DNA of 5,520 bases from Streptomyces sp. (lineage in GTDB: Bacteria > Actinomycetota > Actinomycetes > Streptomycetales > Streptomycetaceae). Below, piece after piece: positions 1 to 5,498 of this stretch (the first letter of the stretch is position 1; each line of letters begins with the position of its first letter). The notes under the pieces are model-generated. The model was not told where the DNA came from. It worked only from the letters and a program-made list of their open reading frames with translations, and did not search any database. Both the position numbers and the translations under genes were made by a program. The DNA lies in NCBI GenBank assembly GCA_003519485.1, contig DOWQ01000241.1, positions 1,878-7,397 of the forward strand, read 5' to 3'.

Positions 1-50
1 CGGCGCGGGACCGGCCGCCACAACAGTTCTGTACGAGACGAGTTCTCAGC

Positions 51-55
51 GGGAG
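51..55 (+). promoter_or_regulatory. Ribosome binding site of the GGDEF-EAL gene
   Basis: GGGAG lies 6 nt before the GTG at 62. The in-frame TGA at 56-58 rules out any earlier start, so this site fixes the start codon. No promoter is recognisable in the 61 bp available. Confidence 0.75.
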
Positions 56-61
56 TGAACG

Positions 62-1939
62 GTGAGCGGATCGCCCAACAGGCCAAGCGCAGCACCCGGC
101 ATCACCCTGCCGCTGGTCACCGAACGTAGCCAGGTGTTCCGCCGATCCCCGGGGTCGCGGCCGGCGGCCCCGCCCCGGCCCCCCGCGCCACCGGTCTGTT
201 CCCCGCCGCCCCGCGCCCCGGCCGCGGCCGACCTCCGGGACGCCCAGGCCGCGTTCAACGCCGCCCAGCTCGCCATGGCCGTCATCGACCGGGACGGCCT
301 GGTCGTCACCGCCAACCGTGCCCTCGGCGCCCTCCTCGGCACCGAGCCCGCTCTGCTGGCCTCCGAGCCGGCCGCCGAACTCGTCGACCTCGGGCAGGAC
401 ACGCTGACCCGCGCCGCGTACCGGGAGGTGCTGCGCGGACGCGGCGAACGGCTCCGCTGCACCCGGCTGCTCAAACACGCCGACGGGCAGTCCCTCTGGG
501 CCGAGGTCACCGTCTCGCCGCTCCCCGACGACAGCGAGGCCGCCGGCCGCGCGCACGCCTTGCTGTCCGTGGCGGACATCAGCGACCGGCACGAACTCCA
601 GGCCCGGCTGCGGCATCTGCGCATGCACGACCCCGTGACCCGGCTGCCCAACCGTGCCCTGTTCTTCGAACGGCTCACGAACGCACTCGAGGCGGCGGCG
701 TACGACCTGGGCGGCACCGGCAGGATCGGCATCTGCTATCTGGACGTGGACGGCTTCAAGGCGGTCAACGACACCCTCGGGCACCGCGTCGGCGACCAGT
801 TGCTCGGCCTCATCGGCCAGCGTCTGGCGTACTGCGCCGACCAGGCGGGGTACGGCCGCCGGGGTGCCCAGCTCGTGGCCCGGCTCGGCGGCGACGAATT
901 CGCCGTACTGGTCGAGGAGTCCACCGGCACCGAACAGCTGGCCGAGCTGGCCCGGTCCGTTCTCCACACGCTGCAACAGCCGTTCGACCTCGCGGGGCAG
1001 CGGCTGTCGCTGTCGGCGAGCATCGGTGTCGTGGAGCGCGCCGCCGCCGGCACGACCGCGACCGGCCTGATGCAGGCCGCCGACACCACGCTCTACTGGG
1101 CGAAGGCCGACGGCAAGGCCCGCTGGACCCTCTTCGACCCCGAGCGGAACGCCCACCGGATGACCCGCCAGGCGCTCGCCAGCACGCTGCGGCCCGCGAT
1201 CGAGCGGGGCGAGTTCACCCTGGAGTACCAGCCGTTGGTGGGGTTCGACGGCGGGGCCGTACAGGGGGTGGAGGCGCTGGTGCGGTGGCGGCACCCGCAG
1301 TTCGGCACCCTGCCGCCGAATCGGTTCATCGCGCTGGCCGAGGAGGAGGGCGCGATCGTCGAACTCGGCCGCTGGGTGCTGGCCGCCGCCTGCCGTCAGG
1401 CCAGGCGCTGGCAGCTCGAACGCCCGGAGTCGCCGATCTTCGTGAGCGTGAATGTGGCCGTACGGCAGGTGTGGGACTCCGACCTCGTCTCGGACGTGGC
1501 GGGCATCCTCGCCGAGACGGGCCTCCCGCCGCACCTGCTGCAGTTGGAGCTGACGGAGTCCGCCGTGATGGGCTCGGCGGGCCGCCCCCTCCAGGCGTTG
1601 CAGGCCCTCAGCGACATGGGAATCGCGATCGCCATCGACGACTTCGGCACGGGCTATTCGAATCTGGCGTACCTCAGCCGGCTCCCCGTATCGAACCTCA
1701 AGCTGGACGGGGCGTTCGTGCAGGGCTTCCGGGACGAGGTGGCCCCGAACCCGGCGGACGAGACGATCGTCGGCGCGCTGGTCGACCTGGCCCACCGGCT
1801 GGGCCTGACGGTCACCGCCGAGTGCGTCGAGAGCGCGGAACAGGCGGAGCGGCTGCGGCAGATCGGCTGCGACACGGGCCAGGGCTTTTTCTACGCCCGA
1901 CCGCTGACCCCGGAGCGGGTTTCGGCACTGCTGGCGTGA
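62..1939 (+). CDS. PAS-GGDEF-EAL cyclic-di-GMP synthase/phosphodiesterase
   Basis: A 625-residue, probably cytoplasmic protein with no membrane segment, predicted to make and break cyclic di-GMP, the second messenger that controls Streptomyces development through BldD. Residues 1-58 are Pro/Ala-rich and probably disordered. A PAS domain spans about 60-178. The GGDEF domain spans about 185-355, with the metal-binding LDVDGFK (226-232) and an intact GGDEF at 276-280. The EAL domain spans about 370-625: EAL at 404-406, Asn464, LELTES (495-500), DDFGTGYS (526-533), Lys547, Glu587 and Gln607 are all present, so hydrolysis looks possible. The inhibitory RxxD site is degenerate (RGAQ, 267-270). The GTG start is set by GGGAG at 51-55 and an in-frame TGA at 56-58. 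The architecture resembles RmdA of S. coelicolor, but the N-terminus differs and I do not claim orthology. Net direction of activity cannot be read from sequence. Confidence 0.95.
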   Translation: MSGSPNRPSAAPGITLPLVTERSQVFRRSPGSRPAAPPRPPAPPVCSPPPRAPAAADLRDAQAAFNAAQLAMAVIDRDGLVVTANRALGALLGTEPALLASEPAAELVDLGQDTLTRAAYREVLRGRGERLRCTRLLKHADGQSLWAEVTVSPLPDDSEAAGRAHALLSVADISDRHELQARLRHLRMHDPVTRLPNRALFFERLTNALEAAAYDLGGTGRIGICYLDVDGFKAVNDTLGHRVGDQLLGLIGQRLAYCADQAGYGRRGAQLVARLGGDEFAVLVEESTGTEQLAELARSVLHTLQQPFDLAGQRLSLSASIGVVERAAAGTTATGLMQAADTTLYWAKADGKARWTLFDPERNAHRMTRQALASTLRPAIERGEFTLEYQPLVGFDGGAVQGVEALVRWRHPQFGTLPPNRFIALAEEEGAIVELGRWVLAAACRQARRWQLERPESPIFVSVNVAVRQVWDSDLVSDVAGILAETGLPPHLLQLELTESAVMGSAGRPLQALQALSDMGIAIAIDDFGTGYSNLAYLSRLPVSNLKLDGAFVQGFRDEVAPNPADETIVGALVDLAHRLGLTVTAECVESAEQAERLRQIGCDTGQGFFYARPLTPERVSALLA

Positions 1940-1950
1940 GGGCCGGGGGG

Positions 1951-2040
1951 TCGGGAGGCTCGGGCTTCGGCGGGGCGGGCTTCGGGAGGCTCGGGCTTCG
2001 ACGGGGCGGGCTTCGGAGAGGCTCCGGCTTCGGCGGGGCA
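1951..2040. repeat. 31-bp GC-rich tandem repeat, nearly three copies
   Basis: Copy 1 (1951-1981) and copy 2 (1982-2012) are each 31 bp and differ at one position (G to A at 2001). Copy 3 starts at 2013, carries a one-base insertion and other changes, and fades after about 2040. Each copy holds two cgggcttcg-like cores. The repeat begins 11 bp after the TGA of the GGDEF-EAL gene and is probably not translated. It looks like a minisatellite made by replication slippage. Confidence 0.85.
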
Positions 2041-2111
2041 TGTTTGCGGCGGATGGGCGCGGGGGTGAGCGGCTCCGGGCACCACCCCGCAGGCTCCCGG
2101 CACGGCGCCTC

Positions 2112-2132
2112 CGGCCGTAGTCGCGACGGCCG
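2112..2132 (+). terminator. Possible terminator hairpin downstream of the GGDEF-EAL gene
   Basis: Arms CGGCCGT (2112-2118) and ACGGCCG (2126-2132) pair perfectly around a 7-nt loop and are followed by the pyrimidine-rich cttctcctcc. It lies about 170 nt past the stop codon. Streptomyces terminators often lack a full U-tract, but a 7-bp stem is modest and chance is possible in DNA this GC-rich. Confidence 0.3.
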
Positions 2133-2276
2133 CTTCTCCTCCATGGGACGGACGCCACCACTTCCCGGGGCCGATGCGAGGCGGCAGGCGCGCCGCAAGG
2201 CTCGGGCACATGACGATCCGAACACCGAACCGGACAGCCCCGCCGCCGACCACTCCGCCCGGCCGACGCCGGTTCA

Positions 2277-2290
2277 CCCACCGAGGTGGG
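2277..2290. promoter_or_regulatory. Dyad overlapping a Shine-Dalgarno-like sequence
   Basis: CCCACC (2277-2282) and GGTGGG (2285-2290) form a 6-bp dyad with a 2-bp centre. The right arm is part of GAGGTGGG, the apparent ribosome binding site for the GTG at 2295. As RNA the loop is too tight for all six pairs, but a partial fold could mask the site. As DNA it could be half of an operator. It serves a gene that looks broken, so it may no longer function. Confidence 0.3.
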
Positions 2291-2294
2291 CGGT

Positions 2295-2567
2295 GTGAGC
2301 GGCACACGCGGTGCCGCTGCTCACGCTGCCGTCCGGACTGTGGCGGGCAGCGATGGCCGTCGGCATCCCCGGGCCGGGGGTCGCCTACGTGCTCGGGCTC
2401 GCGGTGGCGACCGAATGCCTGGCGCTGCTGACGCTGGGGCTGGTACGGCCCTGGGGCGAGCGCCTGCCGTACTGGCTTCCGTACTGCGGCGGACGGGCGA
2501 TACGGCCGATGGCCGTGGTGTTCCCGGCGGCTCTGGGCGCGGCGGCACTGACAGCAGGCCCGCATTC
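2295..2567 (+). pseudogene. Remnant of an actinobacterial multi-pass membrane protein
   Basis: The frame from 2311 encodes about 80 residues resembling a conserved Streptomyces membrane protein family of unknown function. From memory, its hallmarks are an LPSxLWR start, a hydrophobic YVLGL helix, LLTLGLVRPWGE, a PxWxP turn, GGRxI and a PAxLGAA helix, all visible here. The best start, GTG at 2295 behind GAGGTGGG, reads a typical N-terminus (MSGTRGAAAHA) but in another frame, so a frameshift near 2310-2330 is likely. The usual residues between the first helix and YVLGL seem shortened, and the C-terminal half with its further helices is absent: after about 2555 the frame runs antisense to nothing recognisable and overlaps the next gene. 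A GTG at 2311 could still give a short two-helix product. Family assignment is by recall, not search. Confidence 0.5.
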
Positions 2568-2867
2568 ATGCCCGACGACAACCCGGAAGGCCCGATTTCC
2601 CGACTCGCTGACCGACTTGAGGCGGAACAACTCAAGACCGGCCACGCCGTTCTCGGGCTCTCGCGCGCAATGATCGAGTCGGAACCCGAGCTCACAGCGG
2701 ACGAGTTCGCCCATGTCGCTCAGCGCCTGGCGGAGTGCTTGACTGATGCGCTCCGGGTGGCGGAGTCGCGCGGGCAACGTCTCGGCATGTCTGACGAGTT
2801 CGCGGAGCCGCTGACCGGGCCGACCGCAAACGCCTCCAAAGCGGCCATGGCGAAGCCAGTCGAGTAG
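2568..2867 (+). CDS. Hypothetical 99-residue acidic helical protein
   Basis: I do not recognise this protein. Its 99 residues are acidic and soluble, with no signal peptide or membrane segment. Two amphipathic helices are likely (about 10-37 and 43-68), joined by an SEPELTADEF turn, then a loose Gly/Pro/Ala tail (about 80-99). Protein-like composition and helical periodicity support coding in this frame over the other open ones. By my count 22 of 99 codons end in A or T, more than in neighbouring genes, hinting at accessory or transferred origin. The ATG at 2568 has only a weak AGCAGG 9 nt upstream. A longer in-frame start at 2286 or 2295 is possible, but its extra residues are Arg/Gly-rich and read over the membrane-protein remnant in the wrong frame. 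The gene may be translated by coupling to the frame that overlaps its start. Confidence 0.65.
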   Translation: MPDDNPEGPISRLADRLEAEQLKTGHAVLGLSRAMIESEPELTADEFAHVAQRLAECLTDALRVAESRGQRLGMSDEFAEPLTGPTANASKAAMAKPVE

Positions 2868-2957
2868 CTACCGCACCCATACGCCACCCGCCGATGCCGG
2901 TGAGCCGGGCGAGTCGCCGTCCGCCGGAGCGCCGGCCCGTGCGCTGCTCGTCGTCCT

Positions 2958-3010
2958 GGCCGCGCGCCGTGAACGGGCTCGTTGTCACGGGCTTTTCACG
3001 GCGCGCGGCC
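2958..3010. terminator. Bidirectional stem-loop between convergent genes
   Basis: Arms GGCCGCGCGCCGTGAA (2958-2973) and TTCACGGCGCGCGGCC (2995-3010) are perfect 16-bp inverted copies around a 21-nt loop. It sits 90 bp after the 99-residue gene's stop and 17 bp after the stop of the minus-strand LLM gene, so it can serve as terminator for both strands. There is no clear U-tract, which is common in Streptomyces. Confidence 0.75.
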
Positions 3011-3027
3011 GGATGTTTCCGCCGCCG

Positions 3028-4131
3028 TCAGGCCGCGGGGCCGCCCGGCAATCCGTAGGCGTCGGCTACCAGTTCGTACGAGCGGACGCGCGCCCCGGCG
3101 CTGTGCGCGTTCGCCGTGAGCATCAGCTCGTCGGCGCCCGTGCGCGCGGCCAGCGAGTCGAGGCCCTCGCGCACCTGGTCCGGCGTGCCGTGGACGATGT
3201 CGGCGAGCCACGAGTCGACGAAGTCCCGCTCCGCCCCGCTGAATTCGTACGCCTCGGTCTCCTCCGGCGTCGGCACCAGACCCGGCCGGCCGGTGCGCAG
3301 CCGCAGCATCGAGAGCGCGCCGGTCATGACCTGCCGGCGCGCCTCCTTCTCGTCGTCGGCGGCGAGCGCCGCGACCCCGATCAGGGCGTACGGCTTGTCG
3401 AGGACCGCCGAGGGCCGGAAGGACTCGCGGTACAGCTGCAGCGCCGGCACGGTGTTCGCCGCCGAGAAGTGGTGCGCGAAGGAGAACGGCAGTCCCAGCG
3501 AGCCCGCCAGCCGGGCGCTGAAGCCGCTGGAGCCGAGCAGCCAGATCTGCGGCCGGTCCGGCGGCTGGACGCCGCCGTTCGCGGTGCCCTGGACCGGGCC
3601 GGGGATCGCGTGGATACGGCTGTACGGATGACCGTCCGGGAAGTCGTCGTCCAGGAAGCGGGTCAGCTCGGCGAGCTGCTGCGGGAAGTCGTCGGCCCCC
3701 TCGTTGAGTCGGTCCGTACGGCGCAGGGCGGCCGCCGTGGCGCCGTCCGTGCCCGGTGCGCGGCCGAGGCCGAGGTCGACACGGCCGGGCGCGAGGGCCT
3801 CGAGGGTGCCGAACTGTTCGGCGATCACCAGAGGCGCGTGATTCGGCAGCATCACCCCACCGGCGCCGAGGCGGATGCGCGTGGTGTTGGCGGCCAGGTA
3901 GCCGAGCAACACCGCGGTGGCGGCGCTGGCGATGCCGTCCATGTTGTGGTGCTCGGCCACCCAGAAGCGGTGGAAGCCGCGCCGCTCGGCGGTCCGCGCC
4001 AGCTCGACGCTCGTACGCAGGGCGCGGCCGGCCGTGGAGCCGCTGCCCACGGTGGCGAGGTCCAGTACGGACAGCGGGACCGGTGCGGTCCCGCCTGCCG
4101 TGCCGCGGATCGTGTCGTGCTCGGTGGCCAT
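3028..4131 (-). CDS. LLM class flavin-dependent oxidoreductase (YhbW/MsnO8-like)
   Basis: A 367-residue bacterial-luciferase-fold enzyme, cytoplasmic and probably using FMNH2. The physiological substrate is unknown. The family signature is clear: PLSVLDLATVG (19-29), FWVAEHHNM (56-64), GAGGVMLPNHAPLVIAEQFG (89-108), PGRVDLGLGRAPGTD (115-129), IWLLGSSGFSA (196-206), PFSFAHHF (215-222), and TGADELMLTANAH (331-343). This is the set seen in E. coli YhbW and the 'group 1' luciferase-like oxidoreductases rather than F420-dependent enzymes. Length is close to the family norm and the C-terminus is complete. The ATG at 4131 is chosen because AGGGAGG lies 8 nt upstream and the conserved barrel strand begins at residue 19; the frame stays open 108 codons further upstream, but that stretch is Arg/Ser/Gly-rich and crosses the promoter. 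An upstream SigR-type promoter suggests induction by thiol oxidation or electrophiles. Confidence 0.93.
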   Translation of the reverse strand: MATEHDTIRGTAGGTAPVPLSVLDLATVGSGSTAGRALRTSVELARTAERRGFHRFWVAEHHNMDGIASAATAVLLGYLAANTTRIRLGAGGVMLPNHAPLVIAEQFGTLEALAPGRVDLGLGRAPGTDGATAAALRRTDRLNEGADDFPQQLAELTRFLDDDFPDGHPYSRIHAIPGPVQGTANGGVQPPDRPQIWLLGSSGFSARLAGSLGLPFSFAHHFSAANTVPALQLYRESFRPSAVLDKPYALIGVAALAADDEKEARRQVMTGALSMLRLRTGRPGLVPTPEETEAYEFSGAERDFVDSWLADIVHGTPDQVREGLDSLAARTGADELMLTANAHSAGARVRSYELVADAYGLPGGPAA

Positions 4132-4139
4132 GCGGCCTG

Positions 4140-4146
4140 CCTCCCT
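4140..4146 (-). promoter_or_regulatory. Ribosome binding site of the LLM oxidoreductase gene
   Basis: AGGGAGG on the minus strand, 8 nt before the ATG at 4131. It decides between this start and the longer open frame extending to 4455. Confidence 0.8.
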
Positions 4147-4151
4147 GGTCG

Positions 4152-4174
4152 GTCCCGTCCTGTGCGGACGGGAC
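4152..4174. repeat. 9-bp inverted repeat at the LLM transcription start
   Basis: GTCCCGTCC (4152-4160) and GGACGGGAC (4166-4174) are perfect inverted copies around a 5-nt centre. It directly abuts the GTT -10 element of the SigR-type promoter. The expected start (about 4168-4170) falls inside one arm, so the transcript from that promoter would not contain the full hairpin. A DNA operator is therefore more likely than an RNA structure. Confidence 0.55.
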
Positions 4175-4200
4175 AACCGGAGACGTGCTCCGCTTATTCC
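4175..4200 (-). promoter_or_regulatory. SigR-type (ECF sigma) promoter for the LLM gene
   Basis: On the minus strand GGAAT (4200-4196) is followed by exactly 18 bp and then GTT (4177-4175), an exact match to the actinobacterial SigR consensus GGAAT-N18-GTT. It is correctly oriented. A start 5-7 nt downstream gives a leader of about 37-39 nt before the ATG at 4131. SigR, with the redox anti-sigma factor RsrA, drives the disulfide-stress regulon. The spacer contains a dyad, CGGAG (4178-4182) with CTCCG (4188-4192). Confidence 0.7.
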
Positions 4201-4209
4201 CGCGGAGGT

Positions 4210-4237
4210 GCGGGAGGCCCTATCGCCCGCCTCCCGC
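4210..4237. repeat. 9-bp inverted repeat upstream of the SigR-type promoter
   Basis: GCGGGAGGC (4210-4218) and GCCTCCCGC (4229-4237) pair perfectly around a 10-nt loop. It lies just upstream of the -35 element of the LLM promoter. It could be an operator, a terminator that insulates the LLM gene from the racemase-like gene upstream, or chance pairing. Confidence 0.35.
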
Positions 4238-4370
4238 GGCGGTGCGGACAGCGCGCCGGACCCGGGCCAACGCCTCGTGGAACCCGCAGGCCGGATCTCC
4301 CTGCTGCCGCGGCTCCGCAACCCGGTCCGGTTCAGCGCGGCCCGGTCCGATCCGGCTGCCGTGAACTCCC

Positions 4371-4395
4371 GGGCCCGGCTCCTCGCCCCGGGCCC
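4371..4395 (-). terminator. Possible terminator of the racemase-like gene
   Basis: GGGCCCGG (4371-4378) and CCGGGCCC (4388-4395) form an 8-bp all-GC stem with a 9-nt loop, 71 bp past the stop codon of the minus-strand racemase-like gene. There is no U-tract. Position and stability suggest a terminator, but all-GC stems also arise readily by chance here. Confidence 0.4.
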
Positions 4396-4466
4396 TGGAC
4401 CTCGTGCGGAACCGCAGACCGGGCTCGCCTCCCGGCCACTCGCGCCTCGCGCCATCCGCCTCCCGG

Positions 4467-5306
4467 CTATCGTGGCGGCGCGAACAGCGCTCCCAGTTCC
4501 GGGCAGTACGGAGTGCCGTACTCCAGCAGCCGCAGCCCCTCCCAGACCGTCACCTGGTTGGCCGTGAGCACCGGCTTGCCCAGCTCCGCCTCGGCTTCCG
4601 CGAGGTACGCGGCGGTGTGCAGCGCCGTGTCCGGCAGGAGTACGGCGCCGGCCTCGGGGTGGTCACCCGCGCGGGCCAGTGCCAGCACCTCCTCCCGGCC
4701 CCAGGTGCCGACCTCGGCCGCCGTGATGATGCCGCTGCCGCGCATCGCCACGACCTCCGTGCCGGACGCCTTGAGGAAGGCGGTGAACAGTTCGGCGACG
4801 TCCTCCGGGTACGTGGCGGCGACGGCCACCCGGTCCACCCCGAGCGCCTGGATCGCGTGGGCGAAGGCGAAGGAGGTGCTGGAGGCCGGCAGCCCGGCCA
4901 CGGCGGAAAGCTCGCGCACCTGCTGCTGCGCGCCGTCCCGGCCGAAGACGAAGCTCGCGCTCGTGCACGCCCAGACGACGGCCTGCGCGCCGAGCGCCTT
5001 GAGGTCGGCGACCCGAGCGGCCAGCCTGCCGGCCGAGCCCATCTCCAGCAGGGCGTCCACCCGGTGGGCGTCCTCCCCGATGTCGGTGTGGACGAGCGGC
5101 AACCGGACGGCCGCCGAGCCGCCCGCTCCACGGGCCGCGGCGCCCGCGAGCACCGCCTCCAGCCGGGGGTAGTCGTCCTCGGCCGAATGCCCCGGATACA
5201 GGAATCCGACGGTCGGCGCCACGCTCACCGGCGCATCCGACGTCGCGCCTGCCACCGAGTCCGTCACCGCATCCGTCACCGGGCCCGGCGTTGTCGCCTC
5301 TGCCAT
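4467..5306 (-). CDS. Asp/Glu racemase / maleate isomerase / AMDase superfamily protein
   Basis: A 279-residue cytoplasmic enzyme of the superfamily holding maleate cis-trans isomerase and arylmalonate decarboxylase. Residues 1-30 are an Ala/Val/Thr/Pro-rich extension; the fold begins at PTVGFLYPGHSAEDDYPRLE (31-50). The first catalytic cysteine is Cys114 in ACTSASFVFG, matching the GTSLSF segment of arylmalonate decarboxylase, with Thr115 and Ser116 as carboxylate-binding residues and Tyr166 (ATYPEDV) at its conserved place. The second catalytic cysteine is missing: the equivalent segment reads LLPDTALHT (223-231), with Asp226 there. The closing KPVLTANQVTVWEGLRL (244-260) is typical. The ATG at 5306 is supported by AAAGAGG 5 nt upstream. 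The substrate is unknown, probably a small di- or monocarboxylic acid; isomerase, racemase or decarboxylase cannot be told apart. It precedes the LLM gene on the same strand, but a 335-bp gap argues against a tight operon. Confidence 0.87.
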   Translation of the reverse strand: MAEATTPGPVTDAVTDSVAGATSDAPVSVAPTVGFLYPGHSAEDDYPRLEAVLAGAAARGAGGSAAVRLPLVHTDIGEDAHRVDALLEMGSAGRLAARVADLKALGAQAVVWACTSASFVFGRDGAQQQVRELSAVAGLPASSTSFAFAHAIQALGVDRVAVAATYPEDVAELFTAFLKASGTEVVAMRGSGIITAAEVGTWGREEVLALARAGDHPEAGAVLLPDTALHTAAYLAEAEAELGKPVLTANQVTVWEGLRLLEYGTPYCPELGALFAPPR

Positions 5307-5311
5307 GCTCG

Positions 5312-5318
5312 CCTCTTT
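5312..5318 (-). promoter_or_regulatory. Ribosome binding site of the racemase-like gene
   Basis: AAAGAGG on the minus strand, 5 nt before the ATG at 5306. It supports keeping the low-complexity N-terminal extension; the internal GTG codons at residues 27 and 29 have no such site. Confidence 0.7.
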
Positions 5319-5374
5319 CTGGTCGATCGTTGTTCCATGGGATGACTGCCGCGAAATTTCCCGCCCGCCCTCCC

Positions 5375-5387
5375 CCAACCGGGTTGG
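5375..5387. promoter_or_regulatory. 13-bp dyad, operator candidate for the racemase-like gene
   Basis: CCAACC (5375-5380) and GGTTGG (5382-5387) are a perfect 6-bp dyad around one G, 69 bp upstream of the ATG at 5306. Flanking runs ccctccccc and gggggtggg extend the symmetry imperfectly. This suits a dimeric repressor site near the promoter. I could not assign -10/-35 elements confidently in this leader. Confidence 0.4.
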
Positions 5388-5498
5388 ACAGGGGGTGGGA
5401 CGGAGAACCGGAGCCGGCATCCCCGCCCGGTGCCCGCCACCCGGCGGCTGCCGTCCGAGGACTGTCACCGGTGACTGCCCGGCTCGCCGCCGAGCAGG

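Larger units (their letters stand above)
1940..2294. other. Gene-poor spacer after the GGDEF-EAL gene
   Basis: About 355 bp without a convincing gene. Frames are open on both strands, but their translations are Gly/Arg-rich or Pro-rich and resemble no protein I know. The stretch holds a 31-bp tandem repeat directly after the stop codon, a 7-bp hairpin at 2112-2132, and a short dyad at 2277-2290 next to the presumed start of the membrane-protein relic. I see no clear promoter. Confidence 0.6.
4132..4466. other. 335-bp spacer between the two minus-strand genes
   Basis: The part near the LLM gene carries its ribosome site, an inverted repeat and the SigR-type promoter. Further upstream are two GC-rich stem-loops (4210-4237 and 4371-4395). 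The stretch also has cggtccgg-like short direct repeats around 4320-4355. Although open on the minus strand, its translation is Arg/Ser/Gly-rich and resembles no known protein, so I call it non-coding. Confidence 0.6.

Noticed and set aside
1285..2298. A 337-codon plus-strand frame overlapping the EAL domain and the tandem repeat
   Set aside because: It overlaps a conserved domain in another frame and is low-complexity Gly/Arg-rich. It owes its length to GC bias.
2616..2636. CTTGAG/CTCAAG dyad inside the 99-residue gene
   Set aside because: Six-base arms with a 9-nt gap within coding sequence and no positional reason to be regulatory.
2286..2867. A single 193-residue gene joining the relic region to the 99-residue protein
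   Set aside because: Residues before the ATG at 2568 are Arg/Gly/Ala-rich, while another frame over the same bases encodes a recognisable membrane protein.
4132..4455. A 108-residue N-terminal extension of the LLM oxidoreductase
   Set aside because: It would cross the SigR-type promoter, hairpins and ribosome site, is Arg/Ser/Gly-rich, and the family normally starts near PLSVLDL.
3013..5172. A 719-codon open frame on the plus strand opposite both minus-strand genes
   Set aside because: Its translation is Arg/Gly/Ala-rich with no recognisable family, whereas the opposite strand encodes two well-conserved enzymes. Long antisense open frames are expected in GC-rich DNA.
5307..5468. A 54-residue N-terminal extension of the racemase-like protein
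   Set aside because: The ATG at 5306 has a good ribosome site, and the extension covers the dyad and leader with no family similarity.
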